From JBOGVA01 sp050692195 (GTDB taxonomy: Bacteria > Actinomycetota > UBA4738), in NCBI GenBank assembly GCA_050692195.1, contig JBOGVA010000063.1, positions 1 through 50,465 of the forward strand: a stretch of 50,465 bases of DNA, in the 5' to 3' direction. This document shows, piece by piece, positions 8,271 to 15,470 of the stretch (position 1 is its first letter; the number at the start of each line of letters is the position of its first letter). The position numbers and the translations under genes are program-made. The notes below the pieces were generated by a model, which was not told where the DNA came from, did no database searches, and was given only the letters and a program-made list of their open reading frames with translations.

Positions 8271-8672
8271 CTACCCGCCATGCTCGAGCGGGGACCGCTT
8301 TGATTGTTCCGTTTCACCTGGGACGAACCTGGGGCCGTTCTCCGAGGGCCCATCGAGCTCGAGCCGGCGAATCTTCTGTGTAATGTTCTCCCGCTGGACG
8401 TGGACGCTCGATAGCTGGTCCCTCAGCTGCTCCAGACGATCCTCGCGCGTTCCCGCGGAAGCCACTTGAGTCTCCGGTTGCCGCTGTGGCTCGTCTCGGT
8501 CGCCCTGCATGCGCCTCATCATGAGCAGCATCGAGAGGGGGCAGAGTGCCACCAGCAACAGCGGAAGGGCCGCCCCGAGGAGGCCCGGAGCGGCGATCCA
8601 GACCCCCAGCCCGAGAACCGCAAGCGCTGAGAGGACCTTCCAGTTAAAGCACATCCGAACGATGTTGCTCAT
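8271..8672 (-). CDS. DUF2933-like membrane protein with coiled-coil tail
   Basis: A 133-residue protein. The N-terminal half is MCFNWKVL followed by two hydrophobic stretches and CPLSMLLMMRRM, the pattern I associate with DUF2933 proteins that travel with copper and mercury resistance genes. The rest is a hydrophilic helix (about 80-110) and a disordered tail. The conserved Cys and Met cluster at the membrane could bind soft metals (inference). ATG 8672 is preceded by GGAGGG seven bases away. A frame extension to 8687 exists. It is divergent from the gene at 8839, with one dyad midway between them. Confidence 0.78.
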   Translation of the reverse strand: MSNIVRMCFNWKVLSALAVLGLGVWIAAPGLLGAALPLLLVALCPLSMLLMMRRMQGDRDEPQRQPETQVASAGTREDRLEQLRDQLSSVHVQRENITQKIRRLELDGPSENGPRFVPGETEQSKRSPLEHGG

Positions 8673-8747
8673 CTCGAATCCCTCCATCGAACGGTCGGGT
8701 ACGGCCGTCCCTGTGGGAGGAGTCCTCCGCCCGGCGTTCGCCGCTTA

Positions 8748-8764
8748 TACTACACGAGGTAGTA
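8748..8764. promoter_or_regulatory. BlaI-type operator candidate, site 4 (divergent promoter)
   Basis: TACTAC-ACGAG-GTAGTA is a perfect 6-5-6 dyad about 75 bases from both divergent starts (8672 minus, 8839 plus). TATACT at 8746-8751 overlaps its left arm and TAGTAT is formed on the other strand, so either promoter could be occluded. Confidence 0.6.
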
Positions 8765-8838
8765 ACCGACTCGGCATGGATTCGTAGGACCCGTCTCCGC
8801 CATGTTGTCGTTGACAGAATCGGGAGGGTAGGTATGCC

Positions 8839-9108
8839 ATGACGAGGGCACTCAGGGCGACCGTGGGAGCGGTGCTTATGGTCCTCGGGCTGCTGGGCGC
8901 GGTCCTGTTCGGCCCCTGGTCGGCAGGGGCGATCCCCGCTGGGACCCCAAGCCACGAGGCCATGCACCGCATGATGGTCGAGATGCACGGCCCCGGGGCC
9001 GCGGAGCGGATGCACCGCGTCGCCGGGGCGGGGGACAAGATGGCGCGCTGTTCCGCCTTGATGGACTCCATGGGCCCGATGACCGGGATGATGGATGGGG
9101 GTATGTGA
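8839..9108 (+). CDS. Exported Met/His-rich small protein
   Basis: An 89-residue protein with a signal peptide (MTRALRA, hydrophobic to about residue 31). The mature part is unusually rich in Met and His: HEAMHRMMVEMH, ERMHR and a C-terminal MGPMTGMMDGGM, with one Cys in between. This composition is typical of extracytoplasmic copper or silver chelators. I do not recognise a family. GGGAGGG lies upstream of ATG 8839. Its TGA overlaps the ATG of the SHOCT gene, so the two are translationally coupled. Together with CopC-CopD this suggests copper buffering outside the membrane (inference). Confidence 0.75.
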   Translation: MTRALRATVGAVLMVLGLLGAVLFGPWSAGAIPAGTPSHEAMHRMMVEMHGPGAAERMHRVAGAGDKMARCSALMDSMGPMTGMMDGGM

Positions 9109-9359
9109 TGCCGTGCCCGGGATGTGGTTGGGGTTTTTGGATGATGCTCCCGTGGCTCCTATTTCTGGTCGCAATCGTGGTGGGAGCGATCCTCCTGGTC
9201 CGGGCCCTGTGGAACCGTGGGGCGGAGCCGGGCAGTCCGGGACAACGCGCCGAGAGCGAGCAGCGGAGGCACGCCCTGAGCATCCTGGAGGAGCGCTACG
9301 CGAGCGGCGAGATCGACAGGAACGAGTTCGAGGAGCGCCGCCACATACTGGAGTCCTGA
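9108..9359 (+). CDS. SHOCT-domain membrane protein
   Basis: An 83-residue protein: N-terminal CPGCGWG with two Cys, a single transmembrane helix (about 8-30) and a C-terminal SHOCT module (LEERYASGEIDRNEFEERR). SHOCT domains are short helical modules common at the C-terminus of small membrane proteins; their role is oligomerisation or not known. ATG 9108 shares its first base with the previous stop (TGATG). The C-terminus is a close relative of the protein at 13990. The exposed Cys pair next to copper genes may be a metal or redox site, but this is only inference. Confidence 0.82.
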   Translation: MPCPGCGWGFWMMLPWLLFLVAIVVGAILLVRALWNRGAEPGSPGQRAESEQRRHALSILEERYASGEIDRNEFEERRHILES

Positions 9360-9415
9360 CCAGGCGGCGGACGGTCGGCCGGGAGAGACCTGCTCGCTTC
9401 CGGCGCGCTGTTCGC

Positions 9416-11332
9416 GTGCCGGCGGTGCTCGCCATCGTCGCCGTCCTCCTCTCACCTGGCGTCGCCACGGCCCACGCCTTCCTGGTCAGGGCCACGCCCG
9501 CTCCGGGCGAGCGCCTCGCCTCGCCTCCCTCGTCCATCAAGCTGCAGTTCAGCGAGCCCGTGGCCGGCGGGGAGCGAGTTGACGTCAGGACCGTCGCCGG
9601 GGACGAGGTGCCGATGGGGCTCCTCCAGCGGCTGCAGGGCGGGCTCGTGGTCGAGGCGCCCCTCCCAGAGGTGGAGGACGGCATCTACGTGGTGTCTTGG
9701 CAGGTCGTCGCCGTCGATGGGGCCACGACGCTGGGTGAGTTCGCCTTCGCCGTGGGTTCGGGGGGCGAGATCCCGACGGGGCAGGCCGCGGGGGTGGGAC
9801 CGATCGCCTGGGCGGAGGCAGCGTCGAGGTGGCTCTTCCTGGCGGGCCTCCTCATTGCCTTCGGCGGCCTCGTCAGCGAGTGGCTGATCTGGTCGCCGGT
9901 CACCCGCCGCTACGGGATCGACGTTCCCCGAGTGCCAGCCAAGTCGCTACTCGCCGCCGCGCTCGTGGGGGCCCTAGCCCATTTCCTGCTCCTGGCCGGT
10001 AGGACGGCGGGAACAGCCGGGCAAGATCTACCGAGGTGGGCCGATCTCCTCACGGGGCGCCCCGGTTTGCTGGCGGGCACCCAGGTCATCCTCGCCGCCT
10101 ACGCTCTGTGGCTGGTGCTGATCCCCGTGCCCTGGGCCCGCCCATGGGCCCTCTTGCCGCTGGCCTTGGCGGTTGGGGCCGCAGCGGTGCAGGGGCACGC
10201 GGGGACCACGTCGACCTGGTGGGCGGGGCCTTCCAACGTGATCCACCTTGTCGCGGTGGGGCTGTGGGTCGGGGCACTCGCGCATCTGGTGCTCGCGGCA
10301 TGGCGCCTCCGCAGCCGGAGCCACGGAGCGGCCCTGAGCGAAGGGGCCAGGAGGTATGCAGCACTCGCGCTGGGGCTGGTGGCCCTGGTCCTGGGATCGG
10401 GCGCGGTGGTCGGGCTGGCCCAGTTCACCACCCCGGCCGAGGTTCTCTCCACCTCGTACGGACGTGTCCTCCTGATCAAGTTCCAGCTCGTGGCCGCAAC
10501 CCTCGGACTTGCCCTCACCGCACGGCGAAGAGCGCTCCCGTCCAACCCGGCTCCCCGGCCGGGCCTCCTCCGGCGTCTGACGAGCATCGAGGGTGCCACC
10601 CTCCTCGCGACCTTGGCCGCGGCCGCCGTCCTGGCCAATGCGCCTGCACCGAGGAGCGCGACGGCGACGACCTTCCTCCTGGGCCCCCCGCCGCTCCGGG
10701 GACCGGTCGTACGCCTGGCAGGACCGGCCGGGTTCCTGGCGGTGTTCGTGGAAGCAGCGCCCCACCGGCTCCAGGTAAGAGTGGTCGCGACCTCGGGTGA
10801 CCTGGCACGGGGGCTTCGCATCGGCATCGAGGGCCAAACGCCAGACGGCAGGGAAGTGGGCGTCACCCCTCGTGACTGTGGGCCGGGGTGCGTGACAACG
10901 AGATTCCAGTGGCAGCAGGGCACGACCATGCTCGCGGTTTCGGTGCACTCCACGGACCAAGGGAGCGGAACCCAGCAGTTCTCAGTTCCCTGGCCACCGC
11001 TGCCCGAGGATCCCGCCCTGCTGGACCGAGTGATCGAGACGATGCGGGCCCAGCCCCTGGTGGAGTTCACCGAGCGGGTCTCCAGCGGCCCGGCCATGAC
11101 CGAGGGCAGGATCTCGATCAGCGGCGAGCGATTCATAGATATCGAGCCGTACAAGGCCGGCGGAGCCACGGACATCCGCCGTCTCCCCGGCTCAACCGGT
11201 GCCCGCCGGCTGACCTTCTACCTGCCGGGATCCTCCATCTGGTTCCTCCTGGAGATCGACGAGAACTATCGGATCCTGCAGGAGACGATCGTGAACCCCG
11301 GCCACCTCATCGAACGAACCTTCGACTACTGA
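9416..11332 (+). CDS. Second CopC-CopD fusion protein, CopC copper motif altered
   Basis: About 638 residues: signal segment, CopC domain beginning at AHAFLV, CopD multi-helix region (about 130-400), and an extracytoplasmic C-terminal domain related to that of the fusion at 5295 (both have a VSSG/LSSG-containing LolA-like segment). In CopC the usual Asp-Gly-His is VDGATT, so the copper-ligand His is replaced by Ala. The start is uncertain: GTG 9416 is the first usual start but lacks a basic n-region. The open frame runs back past Arg-rich codons, with a CTG at 9356 overlapping the SHOCT stop. It continues the operon from 8839. Confidence 0.87.
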   Translation: MPAVLAIVAVLLSPGVATAHAFLVRATPAPGERLASPPSSIKLQFSEPVAGGERVDVRTVAGDEVPMGLLQRLQGGLVVEAPLPEVEDGIYVVSWQVVAVDGATTLGEFAFAVGSGGEIPTGQAAGVGPIAWAEAASRWLFLAGLLIAFGGLVSEWLIWSPVTRRYGIDVPRVPAKSLLAAALVGALAHFLLLAGRTAGTAGQDLPRWADLLTGRPGLLAGTQVILAAYALWLVLIPVPWARPWALLPLALAVGAAAVQGHAGTTSTWWAGPSNVIHLVAVGLWVGALAHLVLAAWRLRSRSHGAALSEGARRYAALALGLVALVLGSGAVVGLAQFTTPAEVLSTSYGRVLLIKFQLVAATLGLALTARRRALPSNPAPRPGLLRRLTSIEGATLLATLAAAAVLANAPAPRSATATTFLLGPPPLRGPVVRLAGPAGFLAVFVEAAPHRLQVRVVATSGDLARGLRIGIEGQTPDGREVGVTPRDCGPGCVTTRFQWQQGTTMLAVSVHSTDQGSGTQQFSVPWPPLPEDPALLDRVIETMRAQPLVEFTERVSSGPAMTEGRISISGERFIDIEPYKAGGATDIRRLPGSTGARRLTFYLPGSSIWFLLEIDENYRILQETIVNPGHLIERTFDY

Positions 11333-11403
11333 CCACGCCTCGAACGGCCATTACTACACATGTTGGAGCCGCCGGTGAAGGCTAGGTGGCGGGCGTCTCG
11401 ACT

Positions 11404-11420
11404 CCCTCCTCGCGGGAGGG
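11404..11420 (+). terminator. Hairpin after CopC-CopD gene, possible terminator
   Basis: CCCTCC-TCGCG-GGAGGG forms a 6-bp GC-only stem 70 bases after the stop. No T-run follows, so it is at best a weak intrinsic terminator. The rest of the 209-base gap holds only a poor TACTAC half-site (11353) and site 5. Confidence 0.3.
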
Positions 11421-11525
11421 CCTCTGAGCGCAAGCTCCGGCGAGAGCTTGACGGGTGGATCGGCATGGTCCGGGGTCCCTGATGTCAAGTTCCTATGCGC
11501 GGAGGGGGGCCCCAGAGTGACTGTC

Positions 11526-11542
11526 TACTACGAGGAGTAGCA
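11526..11542. promoter_or_regulatory. BlaI-type operator candidate, site 5, overlapping Rieske start
   Basis: TACTAC-GAGGA-GTAGCA matches the 6-5-6 pattern with one mismatch. Its spacer contains the GAGGAG ribosome site and its last base is the A of ATG 11542. A repressor bound here would block transcript elongation or the promoter just upstream. Confidence 0.45.
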
Positions 11543-12345
11543 TGGAGAAGAAGGTGACGAGCATGGATCCAGCGTGGGTTCTCAATTTCTCGATGGCACT
11601 AGCGATCTCGCAGTCCTTCTTCGCCGTCGCCATCGTGGCCGCTCTGCTCGGCATCTTCTTGTTGCTCTTGCTGGGGACGTTCGTGCGGGCCCGGCGCGCC
11701 TCCCTGAGGCTGGCCGCGGCCGGCGAGCGCGTGGCAGCCCCTGTCACCGGCCGGCCGGGAGCACCCGCGCCGGCCGCACCGGCCCTGAGGCCCCAGGTGG
11801 TGGTGTCGCGCCGGGACTTCTTCCGGGGCGGCTTGCTCGCTTCGCTCGGGGTGTTCACGGCCCAGTTCGGAGGAGCCACCCTCGCATTCCTGTGGCCGAA
11901 CTTAGTAGGAGGGTTCGGCTCACTCATCACCCTGTCCGACTCACCCGAATCCGTAAGGAGCCAGATCCGAGAGGGCCGCCAGCCCTACTACTACGGACCG
12001 GGCCGCTTCTACTTGGTCAGCTACACGGGCGAAGGGAGTGGGCCGGGCGGACCATACGAAGGCCTGACCGCGGAAGGGCTCATGGCCCTGTACCAGAAGT
12101 GCGTCCACCTGGGGTGCCGGGTCCCGTTCTGCCAGCAGAGCCAGTGGTTCGAGTGCCCCTGCCACGGCTCGAAGTACAGCTACGCGGGGGAGTACAAGCT
12201 CGGCCCTGCCCCTCGGGGGATGGATCGCTTCCCGATGATCCTGGAGGACGGGCAGCTCAAGGTGGACACCTCGACGATCATCACCGGGCCGCCCCGAGGA
12301 ACCGACACCATCCGCCAGGCCCCCGAGGGGCCATTCTGTGTGTGA
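11542..12345 (+). CDS. Stand-alone Rieske [2Fe-2S] protein
   Basis: A 267-residue protein with an N-terminal membrane helix (about 16-48), a Pro/Ala linker, then SRRDFF and a second helix (about 95-125) before the Rieske domain. Cluster ligands are CVH (Cys187, His189) and CPCH (Cys205, His208), with Cys192 and Cys207 placed for the usual disulfide. It resembles the QcrA subunit of quinol-cytochrome c reductases, yet no cytochrome b or c gene is near. The SRRDFF motif before the second helix recalls a Tat signal. It may donate electrons to the neighbouring redox proteins or a distant complex (inference). Confidence 0.9.
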   Translation: MEKKVTSMDPAWVLNFSMALAISQSFFAVAIVAALLGIFLLLLLGTFVRARRASLRLAAAGERVAAPVTGRPGAPAPAAPALRPQVVVSRRDFFRGGLLASLGVFTAQFGGATLAFLWPNLVGGFGSLITLSDSPESVRSQIREGRQPYYYGPGRFYLVSYTGEGSGPGGPYEGLTAEGLMALYQKCVHLGCRVPFCQQSQWFECPCHGSKYSYAGEYKLGPAPRGMDRFPMILEDGQLKVDTSTIITGPPRGTDTIRQAPEGPFCV

Positions 12346-12397
12346 AGGCCCACTTCAGCTCGGCGCGTGTAGTTGAGGCGAGCCTTCTCTACCGGCA

Positions 12398-13105
12398 CTA
12401 CGGAGTCTGACCGGTCTGAGCAGACCGGAGGCGTTCGACCTCACGAACGAGCAGATCGTAGGGGGTGGCGCCGATCTGCTTGTACCGGACGACCCCCCGA
12501 GCATCGATAAAGAACGTCTCCGGGATCCCGAACACGCCGTAAGCAAGCGCGGTCCGCGAATCCGGATCCACGACATTCGGCCAGTCTCCTCCCATCTCCC
12601 GCATGTACTCCATGGCGCTCGACCGAGAGTCCTGGTACACGATGCCGAGAAAGACTACGCCCTGGTCTCTGTAGCGATCCCAGGCGAGGACGAAGTTCGG
12701 GTGCTCCTCGCGACAGGCCAGGCACCAGGAGGCCCAGAAGTTGATCACCACGACCTGGCCGCGAAGGTCTGACAGCCGCACCGTGCCGCCGCCCTCCAGC
12801 GCCGGAAGGGAAAAGTCGGGTGCGGGCCGACCGACGAGCCGCGACCGAAGCACGCTCGGGTCCCGGGACAGGCCGAAAGCGAACAGTGAGGTCGCCCCGG
12901 CGACGACGAGCACAACGACTGCGACGAGGGCCAAGCGCCCCCGCCCTCGCCGCCCGGACTTCCCGAGCGCGGATGGGTGGTCCAGGCGCGAACCGCCGTG
13001 GTCGCGCTCCTCTCGCTCCTTCGGCTCGGTTGCCTCCGCTGGTGCGGGCGGATTCGTCTCAGACGCGGAAGGGGCAGTCCGGTTCGAGGGAGCTTCCTCC
13101 CTCAC
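12398..13105 (-). CDS. TlpA-like thiol-disulfide oxidoreductase, membrane anchored
   Basis: A 235-residue protein: a disordered acidic/Pro-rich cytoplasmic N-terminus (1-50), one membrane helix (about 57-78) and a thioredoxin fold with active site WCLAC (Cys128, Cys131) and a cis-Pro region FGIPET. It is a paralogue of the protein at 7501 but with Leu-Ala between the cysteines, which should shift its redox potential. GTG 13105 overlaps the stop of the DUF3105 gene (GTGA), so the two are coupled. It is probably transcribed from the promoter with operator site 6. Confidence 0.9.
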   Translation of the reverse strand: MREEAPSNRTAPSASETNPPAPAEATEPKEREERDHGGSRLDHPSALGKSGRRGRGRLALVAVVVLVVAGATSLFAFGLSRDPSVLRSRLVGRPAPDFSLPALEGGGTVRLSDLRGQVVVINFWASWCLACREEHPNFVLAWDRYRDQGVVFLGIVYQDSRSSAMEYMREMGGDWPNVVDPDSRTALAYGVFGIPETFFIDARGVVRYKQIGATPYDLLVREVERLRSAQTGQTP

Positions 13106-13866
13106 GGCGCCGCGGGCTCGGGAGCGTCCCCGCCTCCCCGGAACTGTGCGATGAAGGAGCGAGCCAGTGTGGCGGCCTGGTCTGGCGTCAGCTCGGGGGG
13201 GCACTGCTGCAGGCGGTTCCAGGCAGCCAGTGTCATTGATCGCCCTTCTTCGAGTTCGGGGTACGGAGCCATGATCACCTTACGCTCATCCTCTGCTACC
13301 CCCTGGAGTTCTTGGACCACGTCAGAACGGAGCGCTCCGTTGCCCTCCTGCCGGTAGTAGATGAGAACGTACCCGTGCTCCATGTTGTGGACCGCGTTCT
13401 CCTCGGGGATTGGAGCCCCGTACACACTCCGCCCGGCAGGAAGCGGGCTACCGTGTGGGCCGGAGGTTGCCGGGCGCTGATCGTAGGTGTATGGGGGAGT
13501 GTGGCTCGTGCCGCGGTCGGGCATCTCCTGGACTTGGGTGCACCCCGCCTCGGATGCCACCCGGCTAGCCTGCGCGACGAGCCTGCTCCTCTCCTGTGAC
13601 TGGACGACGAAGTAGGTGACTCCAAGGGCAACCAGGGCCGCACCGGCGCCCCAGGCGAGGACGCGGCGGGCCATCTTCCGGCGCCTCGCCCGGCGGCGGA
13701 ACGCCTCTCGATGTCGGCGGGCCTCCTCTCGCCTCTGGCGCCGAGCCTCCTCCCGAGATGTGGACTGGCCGGTCGTGGCCGCGGTCGCGCCCGGATCTCC
13801 CGCCTCACCTACCACGCTGGGGCGGTGCTTCGAAGTCGATCTTGACCTCGCCTTTCTCTTCGTCAC
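13102..13866 (-). CDS. DUF3105 protein, membrane anchored
   Basis: A 254-residue protein. A long Arg/Lys-rich helical N-terminus (about 1-65) precedes one membrane helix (about 70-88) and an extracytoplasmic DUF3105 domain. The family hallmarks are visible: a Cys shortly after the helix, TSGPHG (135-139 region) and VHNMEHGYV (from about 159). The conserved His residues suggest metal binding, but no function is established. GTG 13866 follows GGGAAGAG. It has two paralogues at 27629 and 28459. Coupling to the TlpA protein suggests it is a partner or substrate of that thioredoxin (inference). Confidence 0.87.
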   Translation of the reverse strand: MTKRKARSRSTSKHRPSVVGEAGDPGATAATTGQSTSREEARRQRREEARRHREAFRRRARRRKMARRVLAWGAGAALVALGVTYFVVQSQERSRLVAQASRVASEAGCTQVQEMPDRGTSHTPPYTYDQRPATSGPHGSPLPAGRSVYGAPIPEENAVHNMEHGYVLIYYRQEGNGALRSDVVQELQGVAEDERKVIMAPYPELEEGRSMTLAAWNRLQQCPPELTPDQAATLARSFIAQFRGGGDAPEPAAP

Positions 13867-13905
13867 GGCTCTTCCCGATCGTCGTGTCCCCACTCGCCGG
13901 GACTG

Positions 13906-13922
13906 TACTACAAGGCATAGTA
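13906..13922. promoter_or_regulatory. BlaI-type operator candidate, site 6 (divergent promoter)
   Basis: TACTAC-AAGGC-ATAGTA matches the 6-5-6 pattern with one mismatch. It lies between the minus-strand DUF3105-tlpA pair (start 13866) and the plus-strand SHOCT-selenoprotein pair (start 13990). TAGTAT at 13918-13923 is a plausible plus-strand -10 hexamer within the dyad. Confidence 0.55.
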
Positions 13923-13989
13923 TTTGTGGGCCCATCGTGGCCGATCCTTCGAGTCGAGCTGCCCGGGCCTATGGTGTCTCTTTCTGGCC

Positions 13990-14163
13990 GTGCGAGCCGC
14001 CTTCCTCTTGGCTCTGACCGTCGGACTCCTAATCTTTGCGGGACTGCACCGCAGGAGAGCACCGAATCGAGCCCGGCAGGTCCTGGAGGAACGGTACGCT
14101 CGTGGGGAGATCGATAGGAGCGAGCTCAAGAGCAGGCTCGAAACGTTGGAAGGAGTCGGATGA
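13990..14163 (+). CDS. Short SHOCT-domain membrane protein
   Basis: A 57-residue protein with one membrane helix (about 3-19), a basic HRRR turn and a SHOCT module (LEERYARGEIDRSELKSRL) very like the one at 9108. GTG 13990 is the most sensible start because it opens directly into the helix. The frame is open back to a TTG at 13924. No good ribosome site is visible. The last codons overlap the ATG of the putative selenoprotein (ATGA), so the pair is translationally coupled. It may hold that lipoprotein or its partners at the membrane (inference). Confidence 0.7.
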   Translation: MRAAFLLALTVGLLIFAGLHRRRAPNRARQVLEERYARGEIDRSELKSRLETLEGVG

Positions 14164-14738
14164 GGCGTCTGTGGAAGGCAGGAGCCGCCATGGCGGCCAT
14201 GGCGATCCTCATCTCCGGTTGCTCGCGAGATGCCCCGCCCAGTGAAGACATGACCGAAAAGGTCATGGTCGAGGGTGGTGCGGCACCGAATTTCACCCTT
14301 CCCTCGGCTCAGGGGGCCTCCGTCTCGCTGGCGTCGTTCCGCGGCGAGAAGGCCGCGCTGCTGTACTTCAGCATGGGCCCTGGCTGAGCTCCGTGTGTGC
14401 AGCAGGTCGTGGACCTGCAGAACAGCCCCGAGTTCCAGGCCTTGAGCGTGGAGCTGCTGAGCATCTCACCCGATCCGCTTGAGGCCTGGCAGAGCGAAGC
14501 CAGCGCCAACGGCATACGAACTCCGCTTCTTTCCGATTCCGGGAACCGGGTGGCGAGCATGTACGGGGTCATGCGGTGGCAGATGGGCGGAGAACCGGGC
14601 CATACCTTCGTCCTCGTGGACGAGCAAGGCGTCGTCAGCTGGGTTCGCGACTACGGGGCGCCCGAGAACGGCGGCTTGATGTACGTCGAACCCGAGTTGC
14701 TGGTGACCGAGATCGCCCGACGCCTGGGCGAGGCGTAG
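14160..14738 (+). CDS. Peroxiredoxin/TlpA-fold lipoprotein with in-frame TGA (probable selenoprotein)
   Basis: A 192-residue protein if TGA at 14385-14387 is read as selenocysteine. It has signal MRRLWK and lipobox LISGC (Cys21). The redoxin domain begins APNFTLPS, followed by LLYFSMGPG, then TGA, then APC: a U-x-x-C motif (Sec76, Cys79) exactly where redoxins hold their catalytic Cys. The frame continues without further stops through ISPDP, GHTFVLVDEQG and WVRDYGAPENGG, all good redoxin sequence. AAGGAG precedes ATG 14160, which overlaps the SHOCT stop. A hairpin follows the TGA (see 14402-14418). The alternative is a nonsense mutation of a Cys codon, or a sequencing error. Confidence 0.85.
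14402..14418 (+). promoter_or_regulatory. Candidate bacterial SECIS hairpin
   Basis: G-CAGGTC-GTG-GACCTG-C folds into a perfect 7-bp stem with a three-base loop starting with G. The loop begins 22 bases after the TGA. As I recall the bacterial SECIS model, it wants a stem-loop within about 16-37 bases of the UGA, with a G in the first two loop positions; this fits. A wider TGCAG/CTGCA pairing with a 12-base loop is possible. Confidence 0.6.
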
Positions 14739-14766
14739 CGCGTCAAGACCGCCAAGCCCGGATCGA

Positions 14767-15000
14767 TCACCGGGGGTTTCGCTCGGACACGATCCTTTCG
14801 GCGATTTCCTTCGCATCTGCCAGGCGCTTCTTGTCGACGAACAGGCGGACGCCGAACTCCCACACCTGGCTCAGCCACCCCGGCTCCTTGTACCACCAGA
14901 CGATGCCGGCCCGTTCCAGCTCGCCGGCGATCTCGTTCGCGGTCTCTCGGGTGTATTGCCCGAGATGCACGGTGCTGACCGGCTCAGGACGGCGCTCCAT
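14767..15000 (-). CDS. Small DUF2007-like hypothetical protein
   Basis: A 77-residue protein beginning with a basic MERRPEP, then VHLGQYTRETANEIAGEL and AGIVWWYKEPG. The layout (short beta strand, helix, 'ageing' second strand) resembles the small ferredoxin-like fold of DUF2007/putative signal-transducing proteins, which bind nothing known. ATG 15000 lies 17 bases inside the end of the HExxH gene, indicating one operon with it and the upstream lipoprotein gene. Its 3' end is convergent with the selenoprotein gene, 28 bases away. Function unknown. Confidence 0.72.
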   Translation of the reverse strand: MERRPEPVSTVHLGQYTRETANEIAGELERAGIVWWYKEPGWLSQVWEFGVRLFVDKKRLADAKEIAERIVSERNPR

Positions 15001-15463
15001 CAGCAGAGCGTACCCGGCGAAGAGCCTCCTGGGCCTCGGGGACCCCGACCGATCCCCGGAGGTAGTTGCGAAGGGCGAAGCGGTCGCAGGCGGTCTCGGC
15101 GGCGGCCTTGCGCCCGAGGCGCTCCCTCAGGTACCAGTGCATCCACTCGTGGCAGTACGAGAAGCGAAGGACCTCCCGCGGGGTCCTGAAGGTGACGCCC
15201 TCGGACAGCCACACGAATCGGATCGCTCTTCCCGGTCGTCGCCTCGCCGCGTAGGGCACCACCTCTCCGAACGGGAGGAAGGGCTGCGGCAGCTGAAGGA
15301 CGATCTGCCGGGCGTCGAAGTCCGTCCACGCCGCGAGGTGAGGACGCGTCCGGTAGCGGAGCGGCTTCACGATCACCTCGAATCCGGGAGCTTCCGGGAG
15401 GCCGTGCAGCATCCGTCGCGCGCGATCGGCTGAAATGCCCGCGACGTGGGACGTGGGCTTCAC
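14984..15463 (-). CDS. HExxH-containing putative metal-dependent hydrolase
   Basis: A 159-residue soluble protein. The core is YCHEWMHWYLRE, an HExxH zinc motif, followed 13 residues later by AAAETACDRFAL, where the Glu could be the third ligand, as in gluzincins and SprT-like proteins. Upstream, a beta-rich segment with DARQIVLQLP resembles the strand preceding the active helix of many minimal metalloproteases. No signal peptide is seen. GTG 15463 starts seven bases after the stop of the lipoprotein gene; no ribosome site. Probably a small protease or an inactive relative; no substrate is implied. Confidence 0.7.
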   Translation of the reverse strand: MKPTSHVAGISADRARRMLHGLPEAPGFEVIVKPLRYRTRPHLAAWTDFDARQIVLQLPQPFLPFGEVVPYAARRRPGRAIRFVWLSEGVTFRTPREVLRFSYCHEWMHWYLRERLGRKAAAETACDRFALRNYLRGSVGVPEAQEALRRVRSADGAPS

Positions 15464-15470
15464 GGTGTGC

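Noticed and set aside
11353..11369. TACTAC half-site after CopC-CopD
   Set aside because: The other arm (TTGGAG) does not complement; not counted as an operator.
14388..14738. Separate small redoxin starting after the TGA (GTG/ATG downstream)
   Set aside because: The region after TGA lacks its own ribosome site and would miss the fold's first strands; same frame continues directly, so read-through is favoured.
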